Shown here: in pieces, positions 56,204 through 64,000 of the stretch | Layout: each line of letters starts with the position of its first letter | How positions within the stretch are numbered: position 1 is the first letter of the stretch | Assembly (NCBI GenBank): GCA_964400495.1 | Contig: CAYNTS010000002.1 | Location: forward strand, 4,881-68,880 | DNA: 64,000 nucleotides | Direction of reading: 5' to 3' | Source of the DNA: CAYNTS01 sp964400495 | Lineage (GTDB): Bacteria; Fidelibacterota; Marinisomatia; SCGC-AAA003-L08; D37C17 | Notes under the pieces: model-generated | Told to the model about the DNA's origin: nothing | What the model saw: only the letters and a program-made list of their open reading frames with translations | Database searches by the model: none | Translations under genes and position numbers: made by a program

Positions 56204-57057
56204 GAACATATTTCAACTCTAATTATTCGTGGTTCATTATTTTGATCATCAATTATAGTAGTTTGATATCCACTTTCATTAAAAATTGATTCTACAACAC
56301 CTTTTTGATTTATTCCGCCAAATTCAAGCAACATAAAACCACCTTCATTTAAAAGTGATTTTCCCACCTCAGCAAATCGTCTATAAAAAGACAAACCATC
56401 ATTATTATCACATAGAGCAATATGGGGGTCATAATTTTTAACCTCAGACTGTAAATTTTCCATTTCATGGGTTGCAATATAGGGAGGGTTTGAAACGACA
56501 ACATCAAATGAAGAAACGATATCTGTATTTAGAAAGTCATGCAATTTAAAATCAACTGATTTAGAGTTAAGGGTATGTGCATTGCTTCGAGCTATTGTTA
56601 ATGCTTCTTTAGAAATATCTGTTGCAATAATTGATGTGCAAATATTTTCTAAATCAATACTAATGGAAAGACACCCCGAACCGGTTCCAATTTCAAGGAT
56701 TGAATTAATTTCCCCTGCTTTCTTTAATGTGTGAATGATAGTTTCAGTTTCGGGTCTTGGGATTAAAACATCGGTATTAACTTTAAAATCTCTACCAAAA
56801 AAGGGGGAAATTCCAATAATATGTTGAAATGGTTCACCATCAATTCTACGTTTAATACATGTCCTAAATAATGACAAACTTACATCTGAAATTGGATTTT
56901 CAAATTGCATGTATAAATCTATGCGTTGGCATTTCAGCACATGGCAGAGTAACCATTCAATCTCTCTCCGTGCATTTTCAATGTTATTTTCGGTAAAATA
57001 ATCTGTTCCCCAATTTATGAGGTCAATGGTACGCCATGTTTTTTGACTAATTGACAT
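56200..57057 (-). CDS. prmC: Peptide chain release factor glutamine methyltransferase
   Basis: 285 residues. N-terminal helical RF-binding domain, then ILEIGTGSGCLSISI (SAM site), and the catalytic VVSNPPYIA motif that binds the GGQ glutamine. Typical length. It follows the rplI terminator, so it has its own promoter or read-through. Confidence 0.93.
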   Translation of the reverse strand: MSISQKTWRTIDLINWGTDYFTENNIENARREIEWLLCHVLKCQRIDLYMQFENPISDVSLSLFRTCIKRRIDGEPFQHIIGISPFFGRDFKVNTDVLIPRPETETIIHTLKKAGEINSILEIGTGSGCLSISIDLENICTSIIATDISKEALTIARSNAHTLNSKSVDFKLHDFLNTDIVSSFDVVVSNPPYIATHEMENLQSEVKNYDPHIALCDNNDGLSFYRRFAEVGKSLLNEGGFMLLEFGGINQKGVVESIFNESGYQTTIIDDQNNEPRIIRVEICS

Positions 57058-57094
57058 AGTCTTAATTTAGAGAAAAGATAGGAAATAGTTTCTC

Positions 57095-57124
57095 AAAAAA
57101 AAACAGCTCCTTTTGGAGCTGTTT
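57095..57124 (-). terminator. Terminator of the rpsF-rpsR-rplI operon
   Basis: Perfect ten-base-pair stem AAACAGCTCC/GGAGCTGTTT with a four-base loop, followed on the minus strand by nine T residues. 25 bases after the rplI stop. Confidence 0.93.
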
Positions 57125-57148
57125 CTAATAGGAATATGTATGTTGAAA

Positions 57149-57592
57149 TTATTCAGCAGCAACTTTGATTTTAATTCGTCCGTTAAAACCATGCCCTAAT
57201 TTTACATTGATAAAATGATTTCCTACATGATTAATTGATTCTTCCATTTCAATTTCTCGTTTATCAACAGTATATCCTTTTTCAGCAATTGCATCAGAAA
57301 TCATTTGAGAAGTAACAGACCCAAACAATTTATCATCTTCACCTGCTTTTAGAGCAAATTTAAGCGTTAATGAATTCAATCTATCAGCAAGAGATTCTAA
57401 ATTAGCACGTGTTCTTGCTTCTTTAGTTTTTTGCTGTTCAATTAATGTTTCCATTGCTGCAATATTTTTCTTAGTAGCAACTGAAGCTAACCCCTTTGGG
57501 ATTAAATAATTACGTCCGTAACCATCTTTTACATTTACAATATCACCCGCATTCCCAATATTATCTACATTTTGACTTAAAATAATTTTCAT
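57149..57592 (-). CDS. rplI: Ribosomal protein bL9
   Basis: 147 residues. N-terminal MKIILSQNVDNIGNAGDIVNV and the DGYGRNYLIPKGLA signature. Last gene of the rpsF-rpsR-rplI operon; a terminator follows. Confidence 0.97.
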   Translation of the reverse strand: MKIILSQNVDNIGNAGDIVNVKDGYGRNYLIPKGLASVATKKNIAAMETLIEQQKTKEARTRANLESLADRLNSLTLKFALKAGEDDKLFGSVTSQMISDAIAEKGYTVDKREIEMEESINHVGNHFINVKLGHGFNGRIKIKVAAE

Positions 57593-57604
57593 TATGATAA
57601 CCTC

Positions 57605-57835
57605 CTAAGAATTTCTTGGGTCAACAATAAATGGAAGCAATGCGATATTTCTTGCTCGTTTAATTGCTTTTCCAAGTTTTCGTTGATGTCTAGAGCAAAC
57701 CCCAGTAACAAAACCAGGTATCATTTTGCCTTGCTCAGTGATAAATTTACGTAAAAATTTATAGTCTTTATAGTCAATTGTACTTTGATTATTTTCACAA
57801 AATACACAGACTTTTTGATTGCTGATAAATGCCAT
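57605..57835 (-). CDS. rpsR: Ribosomal protein bS18
   Basis: 76 residues. IDYKDYKFLRKFITEQGKMIP and CSRHQRKLGKAIKRARNIALLPF are diagnostic. It keeps Cys residues (CVFCENN and GVCSRH) that can bind zinc, the C+ form. Its ATG overlaps the rpsF stop region. Confidence 0.97.
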   Translation of the reverse strand: MAFISNQKVCVFCENNQSTIDYKDYKFLRKFITEQGKMIPGFVTGVCSRHQRKLGKAIKRARNIALLPFIVDPRNS

Positions 57836-58341
57836 TATTCTTCACCTTTCTCTTCTGCTTTTTCATCGGAAGTTTTAGCAACTTCTTCAATGGGTGTTTC
57901 TTCACTTGGAGTTTCTACTGTTTCTTTTTCCCCACCATCCGAGCTCTCTTCAGTTTTAGTTTCTTCAACTTTAGCAGTCTCTTTAGTAGAAGCAGGAGTT
58001 TTTTTATCTTCAGATAATTGAGCATCCAAATCTTCGGTTTGTTCGCGGATATCTTCTTTATCAATGCGGGTAGTCATATAAGCAAGAATACTTGGATTAT
58101 GTTCAAGTTCAACATGTAGGTTTTTATTTTTTGAACCATCACTTTCATACTGAACTAATACATACGTACCATATTTTTGTTTATCAATATAATAAGCCAA
58201 TCGTTTTTTACCCCAAACCTCAGTTGTAATAACCTTATTATCAAACCCAGAAAGTTGTGTACCAACTTGAAGGATAGTATCTTTTAGTCTGCCTGCTTCC
58301 AATGCAGGATGTACTATATATAGTGTTTCATAATGTCTCAT
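57835..58341 (-). CDS. rpsF: Ribosomal protein bS6 with long acidic tail
   Basis: 168 residues. The canonical bS6 fold occupies about 1-100 (MRHYETLYIVHPALEAGRL ... VWGKKRLAYYIDKQKYGTYV). The remaining ~65 residues are a low-complexity Glu/Thr/Ser/Lys tail (KVEETKTEESSDGGEKETVE). Acidic tails on S6 are known (E. coli adds glutamates enzymatically), but this one is unusually long and genetically encoded. First gene of the operon. Confidence 0.95.
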   Translation of the reverse strand: MRHYETLYIVHPALEAGRLKDTILQVGTQLSGFDNKVITTEVWGKKRLAYYIDKQKYGTYVLVQYESDGSKNKNLHVELEHNPSILAYMTTRIDKEDIREQTEDLDAQLSEDKKTPASTKETAKVEETKTEESSDGGEKETVETPSEETPIEEVAKTSDEKAEEKGEE

Positions 58342-58357
58342 TTATTTTCCTTTCTTA

Positions 58358-60484
58358 TTAAAGCAATGGTGCGATAACTAACGACACCACAGACATTAAC
58401 TTAATTAAGATATTTAGAGATGGACCAGATGTGTCTTTGAATGGATCGCCAACTGTATCACCAACAACTGCAGCTTTATGAGCTTCAGACCCTTTTGATA
58501 ATTTTTCACCATTCACTTCTACGCCTTCTTCAATCATTTTCTTTGCATTATCCCAAGCCCCACCAGCATTAGATTGGAATATTGCCATAAGTACACCTGA
58601 TACTGTTACACCAGCAAGAAGTCCACCTAAAGTTTCAGCACCAAAAATAAATCCAACCAATACAGGAGTAATGATTGCTAATAATCCGGGAACTACCATT
58701 TCCTTAATAGCAGATTGTGTTGAAATTTCTACACATTTACCATGCTCAGCTTTTGTTAAACCTATTTCATATGTTTTTCTATCATCATCTGACCAAGTAG
58801 ATTCATCGCCTTTTCCCAACACAGCTAAAGCAGCTTTTAATTCGGGGATGTCTCTAAATTGACGACGTACTTCTTCAATCATTGCCATAGCAGCGCGACC
58901 TACAGCATTCATTGCTAAAGATGAAAACAAGAATGGTAACATACCACCTACAAATAATCCAGCCATAACCATTGGGTTAGAAATATCAATGGAGGTGATT
59001 CCAGTTTGAACCATGAATGCAGCAAACAATGCTAACGCTGTAAGTGCAGCTGAACCAATTGCAAATCCTTTACCAATTGCGGCTGTAGTATTACCAACAG
59101 CATCAAGTTTATCCGTTCTGCCACGTACTTCTTCAGGTAGTTCAGCCATTTCAGCAATACCACCAGCATTGTCAGAAATTGGTCCGTACGCATCAACAGC
59201 TAATTGGATACCTGTATTTGCAAGCATACCAAGTGCGGCCATTGCAATTCCATATAAACCTGCAAAGTGATGTGCACCTATTATACCAGCAGCAAGAATC
59301 AAAATAGGTACAGCAGTTGATTGCATACCAACACCTAAACCCGCAATAATATTAGTAGCAGGACCAGTTACAGATTGACGTGTAATAGACAAAACAGGTG
59401 AAGTTCCTGTTCCGGTATAATGTTCAGTAATCATTCCAATACCAAGGCCAGCAACTAAACCAATTACCGTAGCATAGAAAACACCCATACTTGTAAAAGA
59501 AACGCTTCCCTGAACAAATGTTTCAGGAAGAAATGATTGGATTAAAAAATAAATTGCTGCAATCATTATTGCAGAACTACCAAATTCACCAATATTAAGT
59601 GCTTTTTGTGGATCCCCACCTTCTTTAACAGAAACCATAAAAGTTCCTATAATGGAAACAATAATACCAGCACCAGCAATTAGTAAAGGTAGGATGACAA
59701 AATTAATATTAAATACACCCGAAGCCAAAATACTAGCACCAAGAACCATAGAACCAACAATTGAACCCACATAGGATTCAAACAAATCTGCACCCATACC
59801 AGCGACATCACCTACATTATCACCTACGTTATCAGCAATTGTAGCAGGGTTTAACGGATGGTCTTCCGGAATACCAGCTTCAACTTTACCAACAAGATCG
59901 GCACCCACATCAGCAGCTTTGGTATAAATACCACCACCAACACGAGCAAACAATGCAATTGAAGATGCGCCTAAAGAAAATCCAGAAATAACGTTTAATA
60001 TTATTTTAATATCTGAAAACTGTCCTGAATAAAAAATGAAAAGACCGCCTAAACCAAGTACACCTAAACCTACCACAGAAAGCCCCATTACAGAACCGCC
60101 AGTAAAGGCAACATTCAATGCTTTAGCAAGACCTGTTCGAGCAGCATGTGTGGTTCGGTTATTTGCTTTAGTTGCAACTTTCATTCCTAAAAAACCAGCC
60201 AAAGCAGAAGCAAATGCACCTACTACAAATGACAAGGCAATTAATGGACTTGAGTCTGCTTTACCAGAGTTAGCAAATCCAAGTAATAATGCAACAGCAA
60301 TTACAAAAATGATAAGCACTCGATATTCAGCTTTCAAAAATGCCATTGCACCATCAGCAATATTAGCACCAATAAGTTTCATTCGATCAGTACCTTCATC
60401 CTGTTTGTTAATCCAATTGGTTTTCCAAAAAGCATACAGCATTGCTATTACACCCGCACCAATTACTAAGTACATTTCATTCAT
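58358..60484 (-). CDS. hppA: Membrane-bound ion-translocating pyrophosphatase
   Basis: 708 residues, about 16 helices. Pyrophosphate site: DVGADLVGKVE, DNVGDNVGDVAGMGADLFESY, and GDTVGDPFKDTSGPSLN at the end. The segment GNTTAAIGKGFAIGSA has Ala where K+-independent enzymes have Lys, so it is predicted to be K+-dependent; whether it pumps H+ or Na+ is not resolved here. Ribosome site AAAGGA. It conserves energy from PPi released in biosynthesis. Confidence 0.95.
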   Translation of the reverse strand: MNEMYLVIGAGVIAMLYAFWKTNWINKQDEGTDRMKLIGANIADGAMAFLKAEYRVLIIFVIAVALLLGFANSGKADSSPLIALSFVVGAFASALAGFLGMKVATKANNRTTHAARTGLAKALNVAFTGGSVMGLSVVGLGVLGLGGLFIFYSGQFSDIKIILNVISGFSLGASSIALFARVGGGIYTKAADVGADLVGKVEAGIPEDHPLNPATIADNVGDNVGDVAGMGADLFESYVGSIVGSMVLGASILASGVFNINFVILPLLIAGAGIIVSIIGTFMVSVKEGGDPQKALNIGEFGSSAIMIAAIYFLIQSFLPETFVQGSVSFTSMGVFYATVIGLVAGLGIGMITEHYTGTGTSPVLSITRQSVTGPATNIIAGLGVGMQSTAVPILILAAGIIGAHHFAGLYGIAMAALGMLANTGIQLAVDAYGPISDNAGGIAEMAELPEEVRGRTDKLDAVGNTTAAIGKGFAIGSAALTALALFAAFMVQTGITSIDISNPMVMAGLFVGGMLPFLFSSLAMNAVGRAAMAMIEEVRRQFRDIPELKAALAVLGKGDESTWSDDDRKTYEIGLTKAEHGKCVEISTQSAIKEMVVPGLLAIITPVLVGFIFGAETLGGLLAGVTVSGVLMAIFQSNAGGAWDNAKKMIEEGVEVNGEKLSKGSEAHKAAVVGDTVGDPFKDTSGPSLNILIKLMSVVSLVIAPLL

Positions 60485-60501
60485 ATTTTCATTATCCTTT
60501 A

Positions 60502-61047
60502 TTAATTAAATTTATTCATTGTTTCAGTTATGCTATGGTTTAGATAATATTCCACAGCTGAAGTTGCATGTTCAATACTTGAAGACACATCTTCGTTTAA
60601 TTTTTTTGAAAAGGGAGAAAGCACATATTTTTCAGATGGCCTCATAGGTTCATCTGTTGCAATCCCAAGCTTAAGTCGGTCAAAATTCTCTGTTTTGAGA
60701 TGATAAATTGTAGATTCAATTCCACGATGTCCACCAGTACCACCCTCCGATTTAAAGCGAACAGTTCCAAGTTGAATATCAATATCATCATAAATTACAA
60801 GAATTTTATCTGCCGTAATTTTAAAATATCGACAGACATCAGAAACAGCTAATCCACTATTGTTCATAAATGTAGTGGGTTTCACCAACAGCAAATCACC
60901 ATCTTTAACGAAGAGGTAATCCCCTTTTCCTGCTTTAAATTTCAAAGAACGCTTTTCGGCAATCTTATCTAAAATCCAAAAACCAAAATTATGTTTAGTG
61001 TTTGAATATTGAGAACCAGGATTACCAAGCCCAAACAGTGCAATCAC
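60502..61047 (-). CDS. pth: Peptidyl-tRNA hydrolase
   Basis: 181 residues. GLGNPGSQYSNTKHNFGF with catalytic His (~19), KPTTFMNNSG, YDDIDIQLG, and GGTGGHRGIES. Recycles dropped-off peptidyl-tRNA. One-base overlap with rplY, the common rplY-pth pair. Confidence 0.96.
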   Translation of the reverse strand: MIALFGLGNPGSQYSNTKHNFGFWILDKIAEKRSLKFKAGKGDYLFVKDGDLLLVKPTTFMNNSGLAVSDVCRYFKITADKILVIYDDIDIQLGTVRFKSEGGTGGHRGIESTIYHLKTENFDRLKLGIATDEPMRPSEKYVLSPFSKKLNEDVSSSIEHATSAVEYYLNHSITETMNKFN

Positions 61048-61715
61048 TATTCTTCTTTTTGCTCTCCAGAATCCCCTTCAGAAGAATCTTCAGTAGGTGT
61101 ATCTGCACCATCTTCATCCATGAATTCTTCACCAACTTCTTCAGTAGCCACTTCTTCTTCACGCATAGGTTGAGTAACAGAAACAATAGTCGCTTCTTCA
61201 CTACTTTTGAGAGTAAACTTCTCATCTAACTCAATATCACTCACACGGATGCTATCACCAATTCCCAATTCTTCAATATTTACTTTTATTGAATCTGGAA
61301 TATCAAGTGGTAAACATTCAATTTCAATCTCAGTAGTTGATTGAGAAAGCACACCACCCTCAGTAGTAACACCAACTGCATCACCTACTAATTCAATTGT
61401 TGCTTTAACAGCAACCGCCGTATCCATTTTAACACCATATAAGTCTATGTGTAAAACTTGGTCAGTTACCGGATGGTATTGAACTGATTTAAAAATAACC
61501 GATCGTTTTTTTGAACCAACGGCAATACTAAAAATATGAGCACCAGATTTAATCGCACCCCTTAGTTCAGTCTGCTCCATATAAAAAGCAATACTTTGCT
61601 TGGAGTCATGTGAATAATACACTCCAGGAATTTTATCACTCCTACGCAGTTCTTTTAATCCACGTTTTCCTTCGTCTTCTCTTTTAAATACTTCTAACTT
61701 ATATTCATTTGACAT
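61047..61715 (-). CDS. rplY: Ribosomal protein bL25 (CTC form) with acidic tail
   Basis: 222 residues: 5S-rRNA-binding N-terminal domain (RSDKIPGVYYSHD, VQYHPVTDQVLHIDLY) plus the C-terminal TL5/CTC beta domain (LPLDIPDSIKVNIEELGIGD), ending in an acidic tail (DEDGADTPTEDSSEGDSGE). Co-transcribed with prs and pth. Confidence 0.95.
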   Translation of the reverse strand: MSNEYKLEVFKREDEGKRGLKELRRSDKIPGVYYSHDSKQSIAFYMEQTELRGAIKSGAHIFSIAVGSKKRSVIFKSVQYHPVTDQVLHIDLYGVKMDTAVAVKATIELVGDAVGVTTEGGVLSQSTTEIEIECLPLDIPDSIKVNIEELGIGDSIRVSDIELDEKFTLKSSEEATIVSVTQPMREEEVATEEVGEEFMDEDGADTPTEDSSEGDSGEQKEE

Positions 61716-61732
61716 TATTCCATGCTCCTTTT

Positions 61733-62665
61733 TTAAAAATTAAACATTGAACTAAGTGAGGTTCCATCAACTATTCTTTTAATAGATTCACCGAACACTT
61801 CAGCTACAGAAATTACTTCTAATTTTTCAAACATTTTTTCTTTACTTAATGCAATTGTATCACATACAATTACTTTTGTTAGCGATGAAGACTGCAATCG
61901 GTTCATTGCTTCGCCCGAAAGCACAGGGTGGGTTGCAACTGCTGTAACCGACAACGCCCCGTGTTCATTTGCAATATCAGCAGCATTACAAGTTGTCCCA
62001 GCTGTATCAATCATATCATCAATAATTAATACATGTTTGTTTTTTAAATCACCCACTAAGTTTGCTACTTTTGCCATATTTGGTTTTGGACGCCTTTTAT
62101 CAATTAATGCGAACCCAACACCCAATTTTTTTGCATAGGATTGACTCATTTTAGCACTACCAATATCCGGTGCCAATACAACTCCATCATCCTCATTTAG
62201 ATTCATAGATTTTAATTTATCTAAAAGAACAATTCTGGCATACAAATGATCAAATGGAACATTTACAAACCCTTGAATTTGAGCCGAGTGTAAATCCATT
62301 GTGATAATTCTATCCACACCACCAGCTGTGATTAAGTCAAGAATAAGCCGTGAAGAGATAGGTACTCTTGGTCTATCTTTTCTATCTTGACGGCCATAGC
62401 CAAAATATGGAATTACAGCTACAACCGATTTTGCAGATGCGCGTCTTGCAGCATCTAACATTAACAAGAATTCCCAAATATTATCAGCAGGAGGATTTGT
62501 AGATTGAATTATAAATACATCCTCATTTCGAATATTTTCTTCAAATACTAAATTAATTTCACCATCACTAAATTCACTAATAGAGATTTTACCTAAAGGA
62601 ATATTTAAGTAATCTGCAATGCCTTGAGCTAGTGCTGGATTTGATCTTCCGCTGAATATCTTCAT
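61733..62665 (-). CDS. prs: Ribose-phosphate pyrophosphokinase
   Basis: 310 residues from ATG 62665 (MKIFSGRSNPALAQ). Makes PRPP from ribose-5-phosphate and ATP. FGYGRQDRKDRPRVPISS (ATP loop), MDLHSAQIQGFV, and PRPP loop VLIIDDMIDTAGTT. A longer frame to 62701 reads through the tRNA-Gln gene and is not a real N-terminus. The ATG is only four bases after the tRNA discriminator base, so there is no normal leader once the tRNA is cut out. Confidence 0.96.
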   Translation of the reverse strand: MKIFSGRSNPALAQGIADYLNIPLGKISISEFSDGEINLVFEENIRNEDVFIIQSTNPPADNIWEFLLMLDAARRASAKSVVAVIPYFGYGRQDRKDRPRVPISSRLILDLITAGGVDRIITMDLHSAQIQGFVNVPFDHLYARIVLLDKLKSMNLNEDDGVVLAPDIGSAKMSQSYAKKLGVGFALIDKRRPKPNMAKVANLVGDLKNKHVLIIDDMIDTAGTTCNAADIANEHGALSVTAVATHPVLSGEAMNRLQSSSLTKVIVCDTIALSKEKMFEKLEVISVAEVFGESIKRIVDGTSLSSMFNF

Positions 62666-62669
62666 AATG

Positions 62670-62740
62670 CTGGGGGATAGGGAGTCGAACCCCAATCCCA
62701 TGGACCAAAACCATGTGTCCTACCATTGAACGATCCCCCA
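62670..62740 (-). tRNA. tRNA-Gln (anticodon UUG)
   Basis: Minus strand: acceptor TGGGGGA/TCCCCCA with discriminator G; D-arm TTCAATGGTAGGA; anticodon stem CATGG/CCATG with loop TTTTGGT giving anticodon TTG; T-arm GGGGTTCGACTCCC. 71 bases. CCA is not encoded. It sits between ispE and prs and is almost certainly in their transcript. Confidence 0.95.
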
Positions 62741-62784
62741 AGCGATAATGACAAAAGTCATTATCGAAATTTTGATTTAATTGA

Positions 62785-63618
62785 TTAAGATAAAATTGGA
62801 GAAGTGAGGTGTGTTTGTAAATGAGTAAAATTAGAAGATGCTTTTTGTGCAAATTCTAAGTTATCAAAAATACCAAACAAAGTCGAGCCACTTCCCGACA
62901 GACTGCCAAACAGAGCTCCCTGTTGTAATAACAAAGTTTTGATGTTTTCAATCTCTGGATATGTTGATCGGATAACCAATTCAAAATCATTTTCAAATAA
63001 CTGCCATTTTACTGGACTTGTACAGCCCACTAATTTAGGAACTTCTTTTAATGGTGTCAAAACTTTTTTTACTTTTTCATATGCCCATGCAGTTGACACA
63101 CTAAATTTAGGGAATACTAAGAGAATATATTTATCTTTAAGAAAGGAGGAATCTATTAGGGTAAGGATGTCACCAATTCCTTCGGCTAGTTGGACTTTGC
63201 CATCAATAAAGAATGGAACATCTGCACCAAGCTCAACTGCTATTTTCTTTAGCTCTTTTGTAGATAATGTCAAATCCCAAAGGGAGTTTAATGTTTTTAT
63301 TGTACTAGCTGCATTACTACTGCCTCCCCCTAAACCAGCACCAATAGGTATGTTTTTGTGTAAATGGATATGGTAATTTTGGTGTGAAGATGGTGCAATT
63401 GTTTTCATTTTGCAATATACTTGCGTAATAATATTTGAATCATCAGTGGGAACATCGATTCCAGAAGATATTAATTTGAATTGATCAGATGGTGTAAATG
63501 TGAGTGTGTCTGCAAAGTCAACTTCAATAAAAATAGATTGCAAGTTATGATATCCATCAGAGCGTTGCCCTAAAATATTTAGCCCCAAATTTATTTTTGC
63601 GTTGGATTTAACAATCAT
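62785..63618 (-). CDS. ispE: 4-diphosphocytidyl-2-C-methyl-D-erythritol kinase
   Basis: 277 residues, GHMP kinase of the MEP isoprenoid pathway. NAKINLGLNILGQRSDGYHNL at the start, ATP loop PIGAGLGGGSSNAAS, and C-terminal GSLSGSGSTLFGIF. First gene of the long minus-strand run. Confidence 0.95.
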   Translation of the reverse strand: MIVKSNAKINLGLNILGQRSDGYHNLQSIFIEVDFADTLTFTPSDQFKLISSGIDVPTDDSNIITQVYCKMKTIAPSSHQNYHIHLHKNIPIGAGLGGGSSNAASTIKTLNSLWDLTLSTKELKKIAVELGADVPFFIDGKVQLAEGIGDILTLIDSSFLKDKYILLVFPKFSVSTAWAYEKVKKVLTPLKEVPKLVGCTSPVKWQLFENDFELVIRSTYPEIENIKTLLLQQGALFGSLSGSGSTLFGIFDNLEFAQKASSNFTHLQTHLTSPILS

Positions 63619-63690
63619 TTTTCATCAAAAGTTTTTAACAATTCCCCAATTTAACATAGATTTATTCTCTACCATTTTGGTTATGGATTG

Positions 63691-63964
63691 TTTTGACTAC
63701 GTCAAAATGCTCTCTTTACACCATCGACATAGTCGATGTCTGCCCCGCCCGCCTGACATCTTTCGGGCAGGTAGAGAAAAATGACTGTAACGGGGTCCAA
63801 TCTGTGATTCTAACATTTTTTCTATCCCCTCGCATCGGAATAAATCCCAATGCTAACTCAATTAAACCACGCTAAAGCGTGCTATCTTGCAACCGCCCTT
63901 TTTACGATTTAATGGACTCGTTTCACGGACTCGCAAAATCTCTCGTCGATTTTGCTTCGCAAAA
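63691..63964. repeat. Hairpin-rich non-coding region (possible interspersed repeat)
   Basis: No credible gene. A string of short inverted repeats: TTTTGAC/GTCAAAA (63691-63707), CATCGAC/GTCGATG (63722-63738), GCCCG/CGGGC (63747-63768, in a GC-rich island), CACGCT/AGCGTG (63868-63881), GCAAAATC/GATTTTGC (63933-63955). GGACTCG occurs twice (63914, 63928). The local base composition differs from the AT-rich genes around it. Confidence 0.5.
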
Positions 63965-63965
63965 T

Positions 63966-63997
63966 AAATAGTCAAATAGACAAATAGACAAATAGAC
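63966..63997 (+). repeat. Tandem 8-bp repeat at the window edge
   Basis: AAATAGTC followed by three perfect copies of AAATAGAC, then AAC. The array may continue outside the window. Confidence 0.8.
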
Positions 63998-64000
63998 AAC

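Noticed and set aside
57785..58021. Ser-rich plus-strand ORF
   Set aside because: It is the antisense shadow of the acidic low-complexity tail of bS6.
62666..62701. N-terminal extension of Prs starting at 62701
   Set aside because: Those codons are the T-arm and acceptor of tRNA-Gln; the family start is at 62665.
63966..64000. CRISPR array
   Set aside because: The repeats are 8 bp and contiguous with no spacers; no cas gene is present.

Overview
The window is an AT-rich, gene-dense bacterial chromosome segment of a diderm (LptD outer-membrane assembly protein, lipoprotein signal, many secreted proteins). Secreted hydrolases end in two-repeat dockerin-like tails (GD-N-D...LDVV..VN-IILG), and a 'choice-of-anchor B' protein, TPR lipoproteins, GCT..A.NYNP.AT.DDGSC repeats and a membrane pyrophosphatase are also present. 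Together these suggest an uncultivated marine FCB-group bacterium, most likely Candidatus Marinimicrobia (SAR406). That assignment is inference from gene style; no rRNA is present to prove it.

Layout. 1-6955 (minus): proC, a small membrane protein, rarA, lptD, a PTS EIIA-like gene and the 5' part of hisS, tightly packed. 7106-15419 (plus): a Cys-rich secreted protein, then a secretome block (BNR/sialidase-like protein, PAP2 phosphatase, two tandem-duplicated trypsin-like proteases, a subtilase), four of them dockerin-tailed. 15542-19845 (plus): a cystathionine beta-synthase-type enzyme, then two membrane glycosyltransferases, a DUF3108-like protein and a small membrane protein. 19936-21680 (minus): two homologous ~70-residue membrane proteins with separate terminators, a Bax-inhibitor/YccA-family protein, and a probable unannotated rod-shaped ncRNA. 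21797-26402: a secreted TPR-CHAT protease-like protein converging on a sigma-like/anti-sigma pair. 26412-28228 (minus): rlmN and a purine nucleoside phosphorylase. 28353-30222 (plus): moxR-DUF58. 30330-33814 (minus): sugar kinase, TPR lipoprotein, dockerin-tailed LVIVD protein. 33899-35513 (plus): Nudix, ElbB, degenerate AroQ-like protein. 35497-39309 (minus): M16 peptidase pair, small membrane protein, dapF.

40161-63618 (minus): one nearly unbroken run. It starts with ispE, tRNA-Gln, prs, rplY, pth, hppA, rpsF-rpsR-rplI, prmC, a UbiA prenyltransferase and dnaE. It continues with dtd, a B12-binding mutase subunit with a carboxyltransferase, a TPR protein, a methyltransferase, an AlkA-type glycosylase and two HAD phosphatases. 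It also holds a selenoprotein with an in-frame UGA and SECIS-like hairpin, an M48 peptidase, a Geobacillus/Staphylococcus-type lipase, a MarR regulator, mutY and plsC. Start/stop overlaps of the ATGA type are very common and were used to choose starts. 63619-64000 is a gene-free, hairpin- and repeat-rich end.

Most worth following up: the TPR-CHAT/sigma/anti-sigma locus, the GrdB-like selenoprotein, the G.U-supported ncRNA at 21505-21680, the tRNA-Gln/prs junction with almost no leader, the twin small membrane proteins with a structured leader, and a cohesin-like domain and a dockerin in the same protease.
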